Shown: piece after piece, positions 7,713 to 16,105 of the stretch
Layout of the letters: every line of letters begins with the position of its first letter
Position numbering within the stretch: position 1 is the first letter of the stretch
Source of the DNA: Calditrichaceae bacterium
GTDB taxonomy: Bacteria > Calditrichota > Calditrichia > Calditrichales > Calditrichaceae
Direction: 5' to 3'
Assembly: GCA_030622395.1 (NCBI GenBank)
Contig: JAUXGF010000005.1
Coordinates: 1-16,106, forward strand
DNA length: 16,106 bases
Translations under genes and position numbers: made by a program
The notes under the pieces: model-generated
Databases searched by the model: none
What the model saw: only the letters and a program-made list of their open reading frames with translations
Told to the model about the DNA's origin: nothing

Positions 7713-9263
7713 ATGAAATCAAAAATTTCAAGGCGCTCCTTTTTGGAAACAAGTTCAAAAGGTTTGTTTGCCGCAGCGGTTGTTCCTTATTTTCTAAAAT
7801 CAAATTTAGGGAAAGCTTTTGCCGCGCCGGCAGCGCAAAATATGACCCTTAAAAATTATTACGATCACTTTGGCGTCGAGGAGGGAATCATCCGTGAGGT
7901 GATGTCCGAAGCATTATCAGGAGGCGGCGATTACTGCGACGTTTTTTTTCAACATAAAATTGCTAATTATATCGGCTTGGAAGATAAAGCGGTAAACCGC
8001 GCTTACAGCAATGTGGATTTTGGCGTGGGTATCCGTGTGCTTAAAGGCAATCAGACCGGCTATTCTTTCACAGAGGAAATCACGCCAAGGGCAATGAAAC
8101 TTGCGGCAAAAACCGCCGCCAACATCGCCGACTCCGGAGCAACAGCAAAACCAATACCATTAAAACTGCATGACCACCCAAATTACTATTATATCAAAAC
8201 CGGTTGGGAAACGGTTTCAATTGATAAGAAAATTCCCTATATGCAAAAAATCAATGATAAAGTTTTTGCGCTTGATCCGCGTATTATTAAAGCTAATATA
8301 TGGTTTACAAACGAAACGTCTTATATCCTGTTTGCTAATTCTGAGGGAAGGGTTGTTTATGATTATCAGCCGATGGGGGAAATTTCTGTAAATTGTACGG
8401 CAGAGCAAAACGGACGGCGTGAGCAAAGTCGTTTTGATTTATCCGGTCGCAGGGGGATCGACTTTTTTAATCCACAAAATATTGAGCGGCTGGCTAGCGA
8501 AGCTGTACGCCGCACTGTGCTTTTATTTGATGCGGTTAAACCTGACGCCGGGGAAATGGAAGTTGTACTGGCTGCCGGCAGTTCCGGTATTTTGCTGCAT
8601 GAGGCAATCGGTCATGGCATGGAAGCTGATTTTAACCGCAAAGAAATTTCCATTTTTTGCAATAAAATTAACAAACCAGTAGCTGAAAAATTTGTGTCTA
8701 TTGTTGACGACGGGACAAATCCAAATATGCGCGGCTCTATTAATATTGACGACGAAGGGAATGATACGGAAAAAACTTTTCTTGTTGAAAACGGCGTTTT
8801 AAGAAGTTACATGCACGACCGACTTAGCGCACGGCATTACAAAGTTAAACCAACCGGCAGCGGCAGAAGGCAGTCGTTCCGTTTTAATCCCATCCCGAGA
8901 ATGAGAAACACTTACATGCTGCCAGGTCCTCATAAGAAAGAGGAAATTATTAGCAGCGTTAAAAAAGGTCTTTATACCGAATATTTTACAAACGGGCAAG
9001 TTTTTATCGGCGCCGGAGATTTCACGTTTTACGTAAAGTCCGGTTATCTTATCGAAAACGGTAAATTAACCAAACCGGTTAAGGATATTAATATTATCGG
9101 CAACGGTCCGAAAGCGCTGGAAGATATTGTTATGGTAGCCGACGATCTTAAAATGGCGGAAGGCGGATGGACTTGCGGAAAGAGCGGTCAGGGAGTGCCT
9201 GTATCCATGGGGCTGCCAACGGTAAAAGTCGCAAAAATTACTGTCGGAGGAGTCAATACATAA
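7713..9263 (+). CDS. tldD: TldD-family metalloprotease with twin-arginine (Tat) export signal
   Basis: 516 residues, about 35 longer than the classic cytosolic TldD (about 480). The excess is an N-terminal Tat signal: Arg7-Arg8 in SRRSFLE, a hydrophobic stretch at about 17-28, and an AFAA cleavage-like site near 36-39. The catalytic zinc site is complete: HEAIGH at 296-301 (His296, Glu297, His301), plus Cys488 in the family motif TCGKSGQGVPV. TldD works with TldE as a peptidase on unfolded or linear peptides; known substrates of the family include microcin B17 leader and CcdA. The signal implies that this one acts outside the cytoplasmic membrane after folded export. The start is supported by AAGGA at 7703-7707. 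The gene runs into tldE with a 64-bp gap, so the two are probably co-transcribed. The family call is firm; the substrate is unknown. Confidence 0.95.
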   Translation: MKSKISRRSFLETSSKGLFAAAVVPYFLKSNLGKAFAAPAAQNMTLKNYYDHFGVEEGIIREVMSEALSGGGDYCDVFFQHKIANYIGLEDKAVNRAYSNVDFGVGIRVLKGNQTGYSFTEEITPRAMKLAAKTAANIADSGATAKPIPLKLHDHPNYYYIKTGWETVSIDKKIPYMQKINDKVFALDPRIIKANIWFTNETSYILFANSEGRVVYDYQPMGEISVNCTAEQNGRREQSRFDLSGRRGIDFFNPQNIERLASEAVRRTVLLFDAVKPDAGEMEVVLAAGSSGILLHEAIGHGMEADFNRKEISIFCNKINKPVAEKFVSIVDDGTNPNMRGSINIDDEGNDTEKTFLVENGVLRSYMHDRLSARHYKVKPTGSGRRQSFRFNPIPRMRNTYMLPGPHKKEEIISSVKKGLYTEYFTNGQVFIGAGDFTFYVKSGYLIENGKLTKPVKDINIIGNGPKALEDIVMVADDLKMAEGGWTCGKSGQGVPVSMGLPTVKVAKITVGGVNT

Positions 9264-9327
9264 CGGACTTTTTATTATAATTGGATTCTATTTATTGAAA
9301 AAAATAAAATTTGATATAAGGAAAAAT

Positions 9328-10650
9328 ATGAATAATAAAGAAAGAATAGACCTTGCTCAATGGGCTATGGATTACACATTAAAATGCGGCTCGGATCAGG
9401 CGGCTGTTTCGATATCCAACCGCAGGGAAATTGAAATTGAATACCGCGATAAAAAATTGGAAACGCTAAGGGAATTGACGCAGAACTCGCTTAATTTGCA
9501 AGTATACGCACAAAACCGTTACTCCGGACATTCGACAAATGATTTGAGAAAAGATTCACTGAAGAAGTTTATAGAAGAGGCTGTAGCCAGCACAAAATAT
9601 CTCACTGAGGACAAATACCGCGCCTTGCCGGATCCAAAATATTATCCCCAAGAATCTCAAATTGATTTAAAGATTTGCGATAAACATTATGACAAAATCC
9701 AATCGTCGCATCGAAAAAAAATGGCGGCGGAAATCGAAGAAATTGCCAGGGCGCAAAGCGATCAGATCATTTCGGCTTCATCCGGTTATTCGGACGGATA
9801 TTATGAATCAGTACGCATTCATAGTAACGGATTTTTAGGCGAAAGAGAAAGCACTATGTTTGACGCCGGATCCAGCGCTACAGTGAAAGGCAAAGAAGAC
9901 GGTCGTCCCGAAGACTGGTTTTGGGCAAGCGTTAGATTTAGTAATGACCTTCCCTCTGTTGAATTACTAGGAAAAACCGCTGTGCAGCGAGCTTTACGTA
10001 AAATCGGGCAGCAAAAGATAAAATCAGGCAAGTATGATATGATTGTAGAAAACCGCGCCGCCAGCCGTCTTATTTCTATGTTCCGCAATCCAATGAGCGC
10101 GCGCGCTTTACAGCAAAAAAGTTCATTTCTCGATGGAATGATCGGCAAAAAGATAGCCTCTGAAAAACTTACCGTAATTGACGATCCGTTTATTGAAAAA
10201 GGTCTTGGCTCTCGATTTTTTGACGGCGAAGGACTGGCGGCAAAAAAAAGGGTAATAATTGATAAAGGCATTTTGCAGCAATATTATGTTGATAATTACT
10301 ATGGTAAAAAACTCGGCATGCAACCAACAGGCGGATCAACATCGAATATTGTTTTTGAATATGGTTCGAGGTCTCTTGACGAAATGACCAAAGATCTTAA
10401 AAACGGAATTTTGATTAACGGATTCATCGGCGGGAATTCAAATTCAACAACCGGCGATTTCTCTTTCGGCATTATTGGATTATTAATTGAAAACGGCGAG
10501 ATCGTTAAACCCATTAATGAGATGAATATATCAGGCAACGCCAAAGATTTTTGGAAACAACTGATTGAGATGGGGAACGATCCATATCCATATTCATCCT
10601 GGCGCAGACCGAGTATGTTTTTTGAAGGAGTCCACTTTAGCGGGCTTTAA
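9328..10650 (+). CDS. tldE: TldE/PmbA-family protein, partner subunit of TldD
   Basis: 440 residues from the ATG at 9328, close to PmbA/TldE length (about 450). It shows the family C-terminal pattern: a GFIGGNSNSTTGDFSFG segment followed by LLIENGEIVKPINEM and NISGN. The HExxxH and the distal cysteine of TldD are absent, as expected for the non-catalytic partner that forms a heterodimer with TldD. AAGGA at 9318-9322, five bases before the ATG, supports this start. An upstream in-frame TTG at 9295 would add 11 residues but has no binding site. Neither start gives a signal peptide, although the partner TldD has a Tat signal. Either the pair is exported as a folded heterodimer on the TldD signal, or the two subunits are separated. 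Confidence 0.9.
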   Translation: MNNKERIDLAQWAMDYTLKCGSDQAAVSISNRREIEIEYRDKKLETLRELTQNSLNLQVYAQNRYSGHSTNDLRKDSLKKFIEEAVASTKYLTEDKYRALPDPKYYPQESQIDLKICDKHYDKIQSSHRKKMAAEIEEIARAQSDQIISASSGYSDGYYESVRIHSNGFLGERESTMFDAGSSATVKGKEDGRPEDWFWASVRFSNDLPSVELLGKTAVQRALRKIGQQKIKSGKYDMIVENRAASRLISMFRNPMSARALQQKSSFLDGMIGKKIASEKLTVIDDPFIEKGLGSRFFDGEGLAAKKRVIIDKGILQQYYVDNYYGKKLGMQPTGGSTSNIVFEYGSRSLDEMTKDLKNGILINGFIGGNSNSTTGDFSFGIIGLLIENGEIVKPINEMNISGNAKDFWKQLIEMGNDPYPYSSWRRPSMFFEGVHFSGL

Positions 10651-10709
10651 TCAGTGTTCATAGCAAAGATGAAGTTGTTGGTAACCTTTTCAATATTCTT
10701 TTAGTTAAG

Positions 10710-10854
10710 TAGTGTCTGAACGAAAATACTTTTTTTTGTCATTTCGACCGAAGGGAGAAATCTGTAACTTCAATAATCCCAAGGGTTGTAAGATTTCTCA
10801 CCCGATAAATCGGGATTCGAAATGACAGAAATGCGCTTTTTTGTCCAGACACTA
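10710..10854. mobile_element. MITE-like inverted-repeat element bounded by TA
   Basis: 145 bp with terminal inverted repeats starting TAGTGTCTG and ending CAGACACTA. The outer 38 bases of each end match at about 30 positions. The inner part of each repeat reads GTCATTTCGA, and further in AGAAATCT pairs with AGATTTCT, so the whole element can fold into one long imperfect hairpin. It has no coding capacity. The TA at both borders fits the TA target duplication of IS630/Tc1-mariner-type elements, so it is probably a non-autonomous derivative mobilised in trans. It lies between tldE and the DUF362 gene. It may carry or block transcription between them. Confidence 0.75.
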
Positions 10855-10929
10855 ATTAATTAAATATAAAACTATAAAAATCCTTGTTTTTAAAAAAACG
10901 GGGGCATCCCAAAAGTTAAGGAAAATTTT

Positions 10930-11838
10930 ATGAAACGGCGTAAATTTATAAAAACCACAGCAGCCGGTGCAGTCGGCGTAAGCGTTTTGCCGTTATTATT
11001 AAAAAATGTTGACGGCTTATTGGCTGATACAAATTATCCGCGGGCGGTATGGGTTGAAAACGGCGAACCGGCTCAACTTTTGCAGACAGCCCTTAAAGAG
11101 ATTGGCGGGATGAAACGATTTGTCTCCAAAGGCGATGTTGTCGTAATCAAACCCAATATCGGCTGGGACAGAGCGCCGCAGTTTGCCGCTACAACCAATC
11201 CCGACTTAGTGGCGGAGCTGGTAAAAGAATGCCTCAATGCCGGAGCCAGGACGGTTAAAGTTTTTGATCGAACCTGCAATACACCCCGCCGCTGTTATCA
11301 AAATTCCCAAATTGAGAAAAAAGCCAAAGCAGCCGGAGCCGAGGTTTTGCAAATCCGTGATAATCGTTTTAAAAAAACGGCAATTAAGGGCAAGGTAATC
11401 AAGAATTGGCCTATCTATAAAGATTACTTAGAAGCGGATAAAGTAATCAACGTCCCTATAGCCAAGCATCATTCACTCAGCCGCGTAACGCTGGGCTTGA
11501 AAAATCTTATGGGAGTTATGGGCGGCAACCGCGGGGAAATTCATAATAACTTTGCCCAAAAATTAGTTGATATTACAAGCACTATTTTACCAACATTGAC
11601 AATTATCGACGCTTACCGCATATTAACCGATAACGGACCGGTCGGCGGCAACCTGGCTCATGTTAAGTTATGCAAAACCCTGATTGCCAGTCCTTGTACG
11701 GTCTCGGCGGATTATTTGGCGCTCGAATTATTCGGCCATCAAATTAAAGATGTGCAGCATATTGCAGAAGCCGCCAAACGTGGTTTAAATAAATACGATT
11801 TGCAAAGCTTAAATGTTAAAAGGATAAAACTCTCATAA
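10930..11838 (+). CDS. DUF362-family protein with Tat signal
   Basis: 302 residues. The N-terminus is a twin-arginine signal: Arg3-Arg4 in KRRKFIK, then a hydrophobic stretch at about 10-24 and LLA near 30-32. The mature part matches the DUF362 family, with DVVVIKPNIGWD, an ATTNPDLVAELVKE helix, INVPIAKHHSLSRVTLGLKN and the LKNLMGVMGG loop. Some DUF362 proteins carry a ferredoxin domain; this one has none, but the next gene is a polyferredoxin. The biochemical role of the family is not settled. AAGGA at 10918-10922 supports the start. The stop codon shares its last base with the next ATG (TAATG), so translation of the two genes is likely coupled. Confidence 0.85.
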   Translation: MKRRKFIKTTAAGAVGVSVLPLLLKNVDGLLADTNYPRAVWVENGEPAQLLQTALKEIGGMKRFVSKGDVVVIKPNIGWDRAPQFAATTNPDLVAELVKECLNAGARTVKVFDRTCNTPRRCYQNSQIEKKAKAAGAEVLQIRDNRFKKTAIKGKVIKNWPIYKDYLEADKVINVPIAKHHSLSRVTLGLKNLMGVMGGNRGEIHNNFAQKLVDITSTILPTLTIIDAYRILTDNGPVGGNLAHVKLCKTLIASPCTVSADYLALELFGHQIKDVQHIAEAAKRGLNKYDLQSLNVKRIKLS

Positions 11839-13388
11839 TGTTAGCTAAAATCCGCAGAATTGCGCAGGTTTTATTTTTACTGTTTTTTATCTATCTGTTT
11901 ATAAAAGCGCGCTACCCGTATGAACCGCTAATAGATTCCGATTTATTCCTCAGGTTCAGCCCTTTGATCCCTTTATTTGATTTTATTAAAAACTTGCATA
12001 TTTCCCTGCTTTTTTGGCCGGCGTTAATTATTATCGTTTTAACGCTTTTTTTCGGAAGATTTTTTTGCGGATGGATTTGTCCGTTGGGCGCAGTTTTAGA
12101 TTTAACAAGCAAGATTTTAAAGCCGCCCTCTAATCAAACTTCCCGGAAATGGCGCAAGTTACGATATTTAAAATTTGCCGTTTTATCCGGCATGGTAATC
12201 CTTGCCATTTTTTCCATTCATGTTTGGAGCTATCTCGATCCCCTGTCAATTTTTAACCGCGTATTGACTATTGTTATTTATCCGCTAGCGACGCTGCTGG
12301 CAGAGAATACATTATTGGGAATCACTTACATTCCTTTTTTAGAGGACGGGTCATATTTTATTTTTGATAATTTCAAGATGTTTCTGATGCCGGAAAATCA
12401 GGCGCATTATCAGCAGCTTTTTGGGATCGCCTTGTTTTTCGGGATTATACTGGGATTGGAAAAAGTGTCGCGGCGTTTTTGGTGCCGCTATTTATGCCCG
12501 GCGGGGGCCTGGCTGGGTTTGCTCTCTCAATTCCGTTTTTTAGAACGAATTGTCGGCGATACCTGCCCGGATTGCGATAAGTGCCAAATTGAATGCAAAA
12601 TGAACGCCATCCCTGAAGGCGATGTTAAACAAACCGATAAAGTGGAATGCATCGAATGTTTCAACTGCGCTGAAAGCTGCCCTCCAAAAATCAAAGCCAT
12701 TACTTACCGCTGGCGCTGGAAACCATATCATACGCCAATCGATTTTAAACGCCGCCAATTTATGCAAACCACATTAGGTAGTTTTTTAGCCTTAGGACTA
12801 ATTAACCTGGGTTTATCTAATAGAGAAAAAAAAGACAGGCTTATCCGTCCGCCCGGCGCTGTGCCTGAGGAGCAATTTTTAGACCGCTGTATCCGCTGTC
12901 TTGAATGTGTGCGGATATGCGAGTCCAACGGCGCGTGTTTGCAGCCCGATCAAATCCATACCAGTGTTTTAGAATTATGGCTGCCCGTGGCGGTGATGCG
13001 CGAAGGTTATTGCGAATATAACTGTAACCTTTGCGGTCAGGTCTGCCCCACGGATGCGATTCTGCCTTTAACCTTAGAACAAAAACAAAAGACGCCCATG
13101 GGGCTGGCATATTTTGATAAAAACGTTTGTATCCCTTTCGCCCAAAACCAGGATTGTATTGTCTGCGAGGAACATTGCCCGACTCCGGAAAAAGCTATCA
13201 AGTTCGATATCAAAGAAATTATATTAGAAGATGGAAGCGCTAAAAAAGTGAAATATCCGTATGTAGTGAAAGATTTGTGTATAGGCTGCGGGATATGTGA
13301 AACCAAGTGTCCGCTGCAAGGCGCGCCGGGTATTTTTGTTACAATAGAAAATCAGAAACGGATTAGCGATAACGAATTGATAAGTTAA
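11838..13388 (+). CDS. NapH-NapG-like fusion: membrane polyferredoxin with internal Tat-like segment
   Basis: 516 residues in two parts. Residues 1-290 resemble NapH/MauN/YccM: membrane segments near 7-24, 53-73, 112-130, 139-160 and 192-209; the paired motifs CGWICPLGA (Cys77/81) and CRYLCPAGA (Cys216/220); then two four-cysteine [4Fe-4S] motifs (243/246/249/253 and 271/274/277/281). Residues 302-327 are a Tat-like signal (KRRQFMQ, Arg305-Arg306, then a hydrophobic stretch). After it comes a NapG/MauM-like domain with four more motifs (351/354/357/361, 392/396/399/403, 431/440/443/447, 481/484/487/491). The likely role is transfer of electrons from the quinol pool or cytoplasm through the membrane to a periplasmic acceptor. 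No nap, nos or mau enzyme genes are nearby, so the acceptor is unknown. The DUF362 protein is a candidate by context. The start overlaps the upstream stop by one base. Confidence 0.9.
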   Translation: MLAKIRRIAQVLFLLFFIYLFIKARYPYEPLIDSDLFLRFSPLIPLFDFIKNLHISLLFWPALIIIVLTLFFGRFFCGWICPLGAVLDLTSKILKPPSNQTSRKWRKLRYLKFAVLSGMVILAIFSIHVWSYLDPLSIFNRVLTIVIYPLATLLAENTLLGITYIPFLEDGSYFIFDNFKMFLMPENQAHYQQLFGIALFFGIILGLEKVSRRFWCRYLCPAGAWLGLLSQFRFLERIVGDTCPDCDKCQIECKMNAIPEGDVKQTDKVECIECFNCAESCPPKIKAITYRWRWKPYHTPIDFKRRQFMQTTLGSFLALGLINLGLSNREKKDRLIRPPGAVPEEQFLDRCIRCLECVRICESNGACLQPDQIHTSVLELWLPVAVMREGYCEYNCNLCGQVCPTDAILPLTLEQKQKTPMGLAYFDKNVCIPFAQNQDCIVCEEHCPTPEKAIKFDIKEIILEDGSAKKVKYPYVVKDLCIGCGICETKCPLQGAPGIFVTIENQKRISDNELIS

Positions 13389-13447
13389 GAATAAGCTCCA
13401 GTAACAAGAAATTTTTTACCGAATGGATGTTTAGGCACACATAGAAC

Positions 13448-16105
13448 TTAGTTTATGACACAATTTAAGCCAATAACTTCAATATTAGAAATGTCTTCAT
13501 AAAGTTTAGTTATAATTGGGTAATGTTTATCTAATTTGTATCTATTATCTGTTTGAAAGAGTATGAAAAAACCATATACGGATTTTGTACCTTCGATATA
13601 CTGAAACATTTTTTTCTTATATAATTCTCTTTCTTTAAGTAAGTAAATCTCTTTATTATTTAATCTTTTAATCTCAATGAATACTGGTCCGATGAAACCA
13701 TAGGAAATCAAAAAATCTGTTCTTTTGTCATCTAAAAGCTGTTCTTCACGGCGAATACTAATTTCATTTTTTCTAAAGCCTCTTCTTAAAAAACAATTAT
13801 CAAGTTCAATTTTAAGAGTTTTTTGAATAATATCTTCTTGTTTGCCTTTTAGATAACCGATCGATTTATAAAAACCTTCTGACTCTATAAATCTTTTTAA
13901 ATCGTGTTTTATTATCTCTTTAACTAAATTAATAAGATCATTGGAATTACCTATTTCCAGATATTGACCACCTTTAATTTGATTGTACTTTTTAATACAA
14001 TCAGTAAAAACATTGGAACTCCCGATGTATGAAATGTACTCTTTTTTTAAGTTTAAAATTTTTAATTTAAACCAATTAATACCTTCTTTATTTGAATATA
14101 AATTAACAAAATTCTCCAATAATCTAAGATGCTCATAATTTTTTTGCTCTCTTAAATTGAAAAAATAAGAATACACAATTCCCCAGATATATTGTGTATA
14201 TGCCCAATACTCTTTGCCTTTTTCCACTAGATTAAATGAAAACTCAAGTAGATCAAAAAACAAATTTAAATGTTTTTCGTCTTTTAGTTTCATTAAAGGT
14301 TGAGCGAAAATATTTTCGTGAAGTTCACTCTCATTAGAACCAACTGAATGTGCTTCCCATATTTCTATGAAAGGAAAAACATTATCCTTTATTTTATTAA
14401 CACGCCAAAGAATAGATTCTTGATCTGAAAATTGATTTATCAAATATTCATTAGCTTTGTATGCGAGTCGCTTTAGGTCATTATTAGTGGCATAATATGC
14501 CTCAAATACTTCTGAATAAAATTCTTTATCGGGTTTTATAAAGCTAATTGCTTCTAAAGCTAAATTCCTATCATATGATGAAATATCATTATTGCCAACC
14601 ATCGATTTAAGAATCGAGACACTATTTTGAATTTTATAATGCTTACATGCACGAATGAAGCTATCAGGCATAAATTTTGATAAGTCGTCATCACGAGCAT
14701 TTGTATAGACACTTAATAATGTTTTAATTTCCCTAAATTCCGGATCAGGTACTAATTCTAAAATTATTTCCAAATCATGATAATAGGCGAAAGGTATAAA
14801 ATTAATTATTTTCTGGCGATATGTTGAAATATCTAAATGAAATGCTTGTGCTATTCTAATGCAATATCCAAATATGTGAATTAAATTTGTTGTATTGTAT
14901 TCAGTACGGTCAACATTTTTGGAATTAATTTTAAGGTGTTGTGATAGTGGATCAATTTTTGGGAAAACAGAATTATTGACAAGATCAATTAAACGATTTT
15001 TTGCCTCTACAGTAATAATTTTGTTAAGATTCTCTTCGTTTTCTACAAAAAATCTAAATACGTCCGAACTATACTTTCCTTTTTGAGGTTCTAACTGTAT
15101 CAGGAAATGTTTATAAAGTTTTGACAATTCATAGTCATCATCCCGTACTTTTGATGAGTTCCTTTTAATGGCAGTCTCTTGTTTTTTATAATCTTCAAAA
15201 AAATATTTACGACCTAATTCATAAATTTCATTTGAGTCATTTCTTTTAGAATATTTAATGTTAAAAAATGTCATCAGAGCACAATCATTACCCTTATTAA
15301 TATCATTTAAACAATTAACAAACTCGTCGATTTGATCTTTCTTTAATATTTCTGAAAATATATTAGAATAATTGTGCATCTCTCTGTTTAATATTGATGA
15401 TTTTTTTAGACTTTTAATTAAATCAAAGATAAAGCTTGATTTTTTTTCTTTAAGAAGATGAATTATTCTTTTTATGAATTTTGATTTTTGAGTTGCCCAA
15501 AGATTTATATCAAGAAAGGTATGATGTATTAGTTTAATTAATGAGTTGTAGATTTCCCTATTGAAAACATTTATGATATTATCAATAAGTATTTGCTCTT
15601 TATCTTTGAAAATGCTTTCATGATTAACAAACTTATAAAAAAACGCTGAGTCGTTTTTCAAGTGATTTATGAAATATATAATTGCCTTTCTATCTTTTAC
15701 TTCATAAAAACCATATCGCGCATTAATAATAGATCCTTTTTTTGTTCCCTCTATAAAACAAGTTAGTGCAAATTGATGGTTTGGATCAATTTCCCGCAGA
15801 GTAATTAAAAGTCTATCCAAGACCAACTTGTTTTCTAAATCCAATTTTGAATATATTTTCTTAATAATTGAGATATCTTTGAATTGTTGAAGTGCCAGAA
15901 GAACATGCCGTTGTAAAACTTTATTTTCGTCTTTTTCGGATTTCTGAATGAATTCAATTAATTTTGTTTTCCAAAATTTTAATTCAGTTTTAGTTAGCTT
16001 ATTATTCTTAATTAAAAATGTAATTACGAAAGTTGCATTGCATCTTTTTATAATTAATGCTGTACCCTTAGTCTTCCTGCCATCAATTGTCTTCTTAAGT
16101 ATTTC
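13448..16105 (-). CDS. Large AT-rich protein with C-terminal PD-(D/E)XK nuclease-like domain (N-terminus beyond window)
   Basis: The minus-strand frame is open from the right edge to TAA at 13450-13448, giving 885 visible residues. A TTG at 15844 has been the usual first start, but the frame continues upstream with no stop and no Met for 87 more codons, so the true start is outside the window. Most of the protein is Lys/Ile/Asn/Leu-rich and looks like an alpha-helical repeat array, with no motif I can name. Near the C-terminus, RTDFLIS, GFIGPV and FIEIKRL give Asp797, Glu811 and Lys813 (visible numbering): D-x13-E-x-K, the PD-(D/E)XK nuclease core. Base composition is clearly more AT-rich than the neighbours, suggesting transfer. 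Large proteins of this build often carry an NTPase upstream in defence systems, but that part is not visible. It converges on the polyferredoxin gene with 59 bp between stops. Confidence 0.85.
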   Translation of the reverse strand, partial: EILKKTIDGRKTKGTALIIKRCNATFVITFLIKNNKLTKTELKFWKTKLIEFIQKSEKDENKVLQRHVLLALQQFKDISIIKKIYSKLDLENKLVLDRLLITLREIDPNHQFALTCFIEGTKKGSIINARYGFYEVKDRKAIIYFINHLKNDSAFFYKFVNHESIFKDKEQILIDNIINVFNREIYNSLIKLIHHTFLDINLWATQKSKFIKRIIHLLKEKKSSFIFDLIKSLKKSSILNREMHNYSNIFSEILKKDQIDEFVNCLNDINKGNDCALMTFFNIKYSKRNDSNEIYELGRKYFFEDYKKQETAIKRNSSKVRDDDYELSKLYKHFLIQLEPQKGKYSSDVFRFFVENEENLNKIITVEAKNRLIDLVNNSVFPKIDPLSQHLKINSKNVDRTEYNTTNLIHIFGYCIRIAQAFHLDISTYRQKIINFIPFAYYHDLEIILELVPDPEFREIKTLLSVYTNARDDDLSKFMPDSFIRACKHYKIQNSVSILKSMVGNNDISSYDRNLALEAISFIKPDKEFYSEVFEAYYATNNDLKRLAYKANEYLINQFSDQESILWRVNKIKDNVFPFIEIWEAHSVGSNESELHENIFAQPLMKLKDEKHLNLFFDLLEFSFNLVEKGKEYWAYTQYIWGIVYSYFFNLREQKNYEHLRLLENFVNLYSNKEGINWFKLKILNLKKEYISYIGSSNVFTDCIKKYNQIKGGQYLEIGNSNDLINLVKEIIKHDLKRFIESEGFYKSIGYLKGKQEDIIQKTLKIELDNCFLRRGFRKNEISIRREEQLLDDKRTDFLISYGFIGPVFIEIKRLNNKEIYLLKERELYKKKMFQYIEGTKSVYGFFILFQTDNRYKLDKHYPIITKLYEDISNIEVIGLNCVIN

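Noticed and set aside
9295..9327. TTG start that would lengthen TldE by 11 residues
   Set aside because: No Shine-Dalgarno sequence precedes it, whereas the ATG at 9328 has AAGGA at ideal spacing. The extra residues are a Lys/Ile-rich stretch typical of leader DNA.
9819..10271. 150-codon open frame antisense to tldE
   Set aside because: It lies wholly inside a well-supported TldE coding region, has shadow-like composition (Ser/Pro/Ile-rich) and has no ribosome binding site or homologous motif.
12540..13306. Several minus-strand open frames of 66-89 codons
   Set aside because: They are shadows of the cysteine-rich polyferredoxin gene and show no coding signals of their own.
13389..13447. Gap between convergent genes, checked for a bidirectional terminator
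   Set aside because: A T-run (about 13413-13418) is present but no stem of useful length precedes it on either strand.
15842..15844. TTG as the start of the nuclease-like protein
   Set aside because: The frame continues upstream without a stop to the window edge and the extension has normal protein composition. The true start is outside the window.
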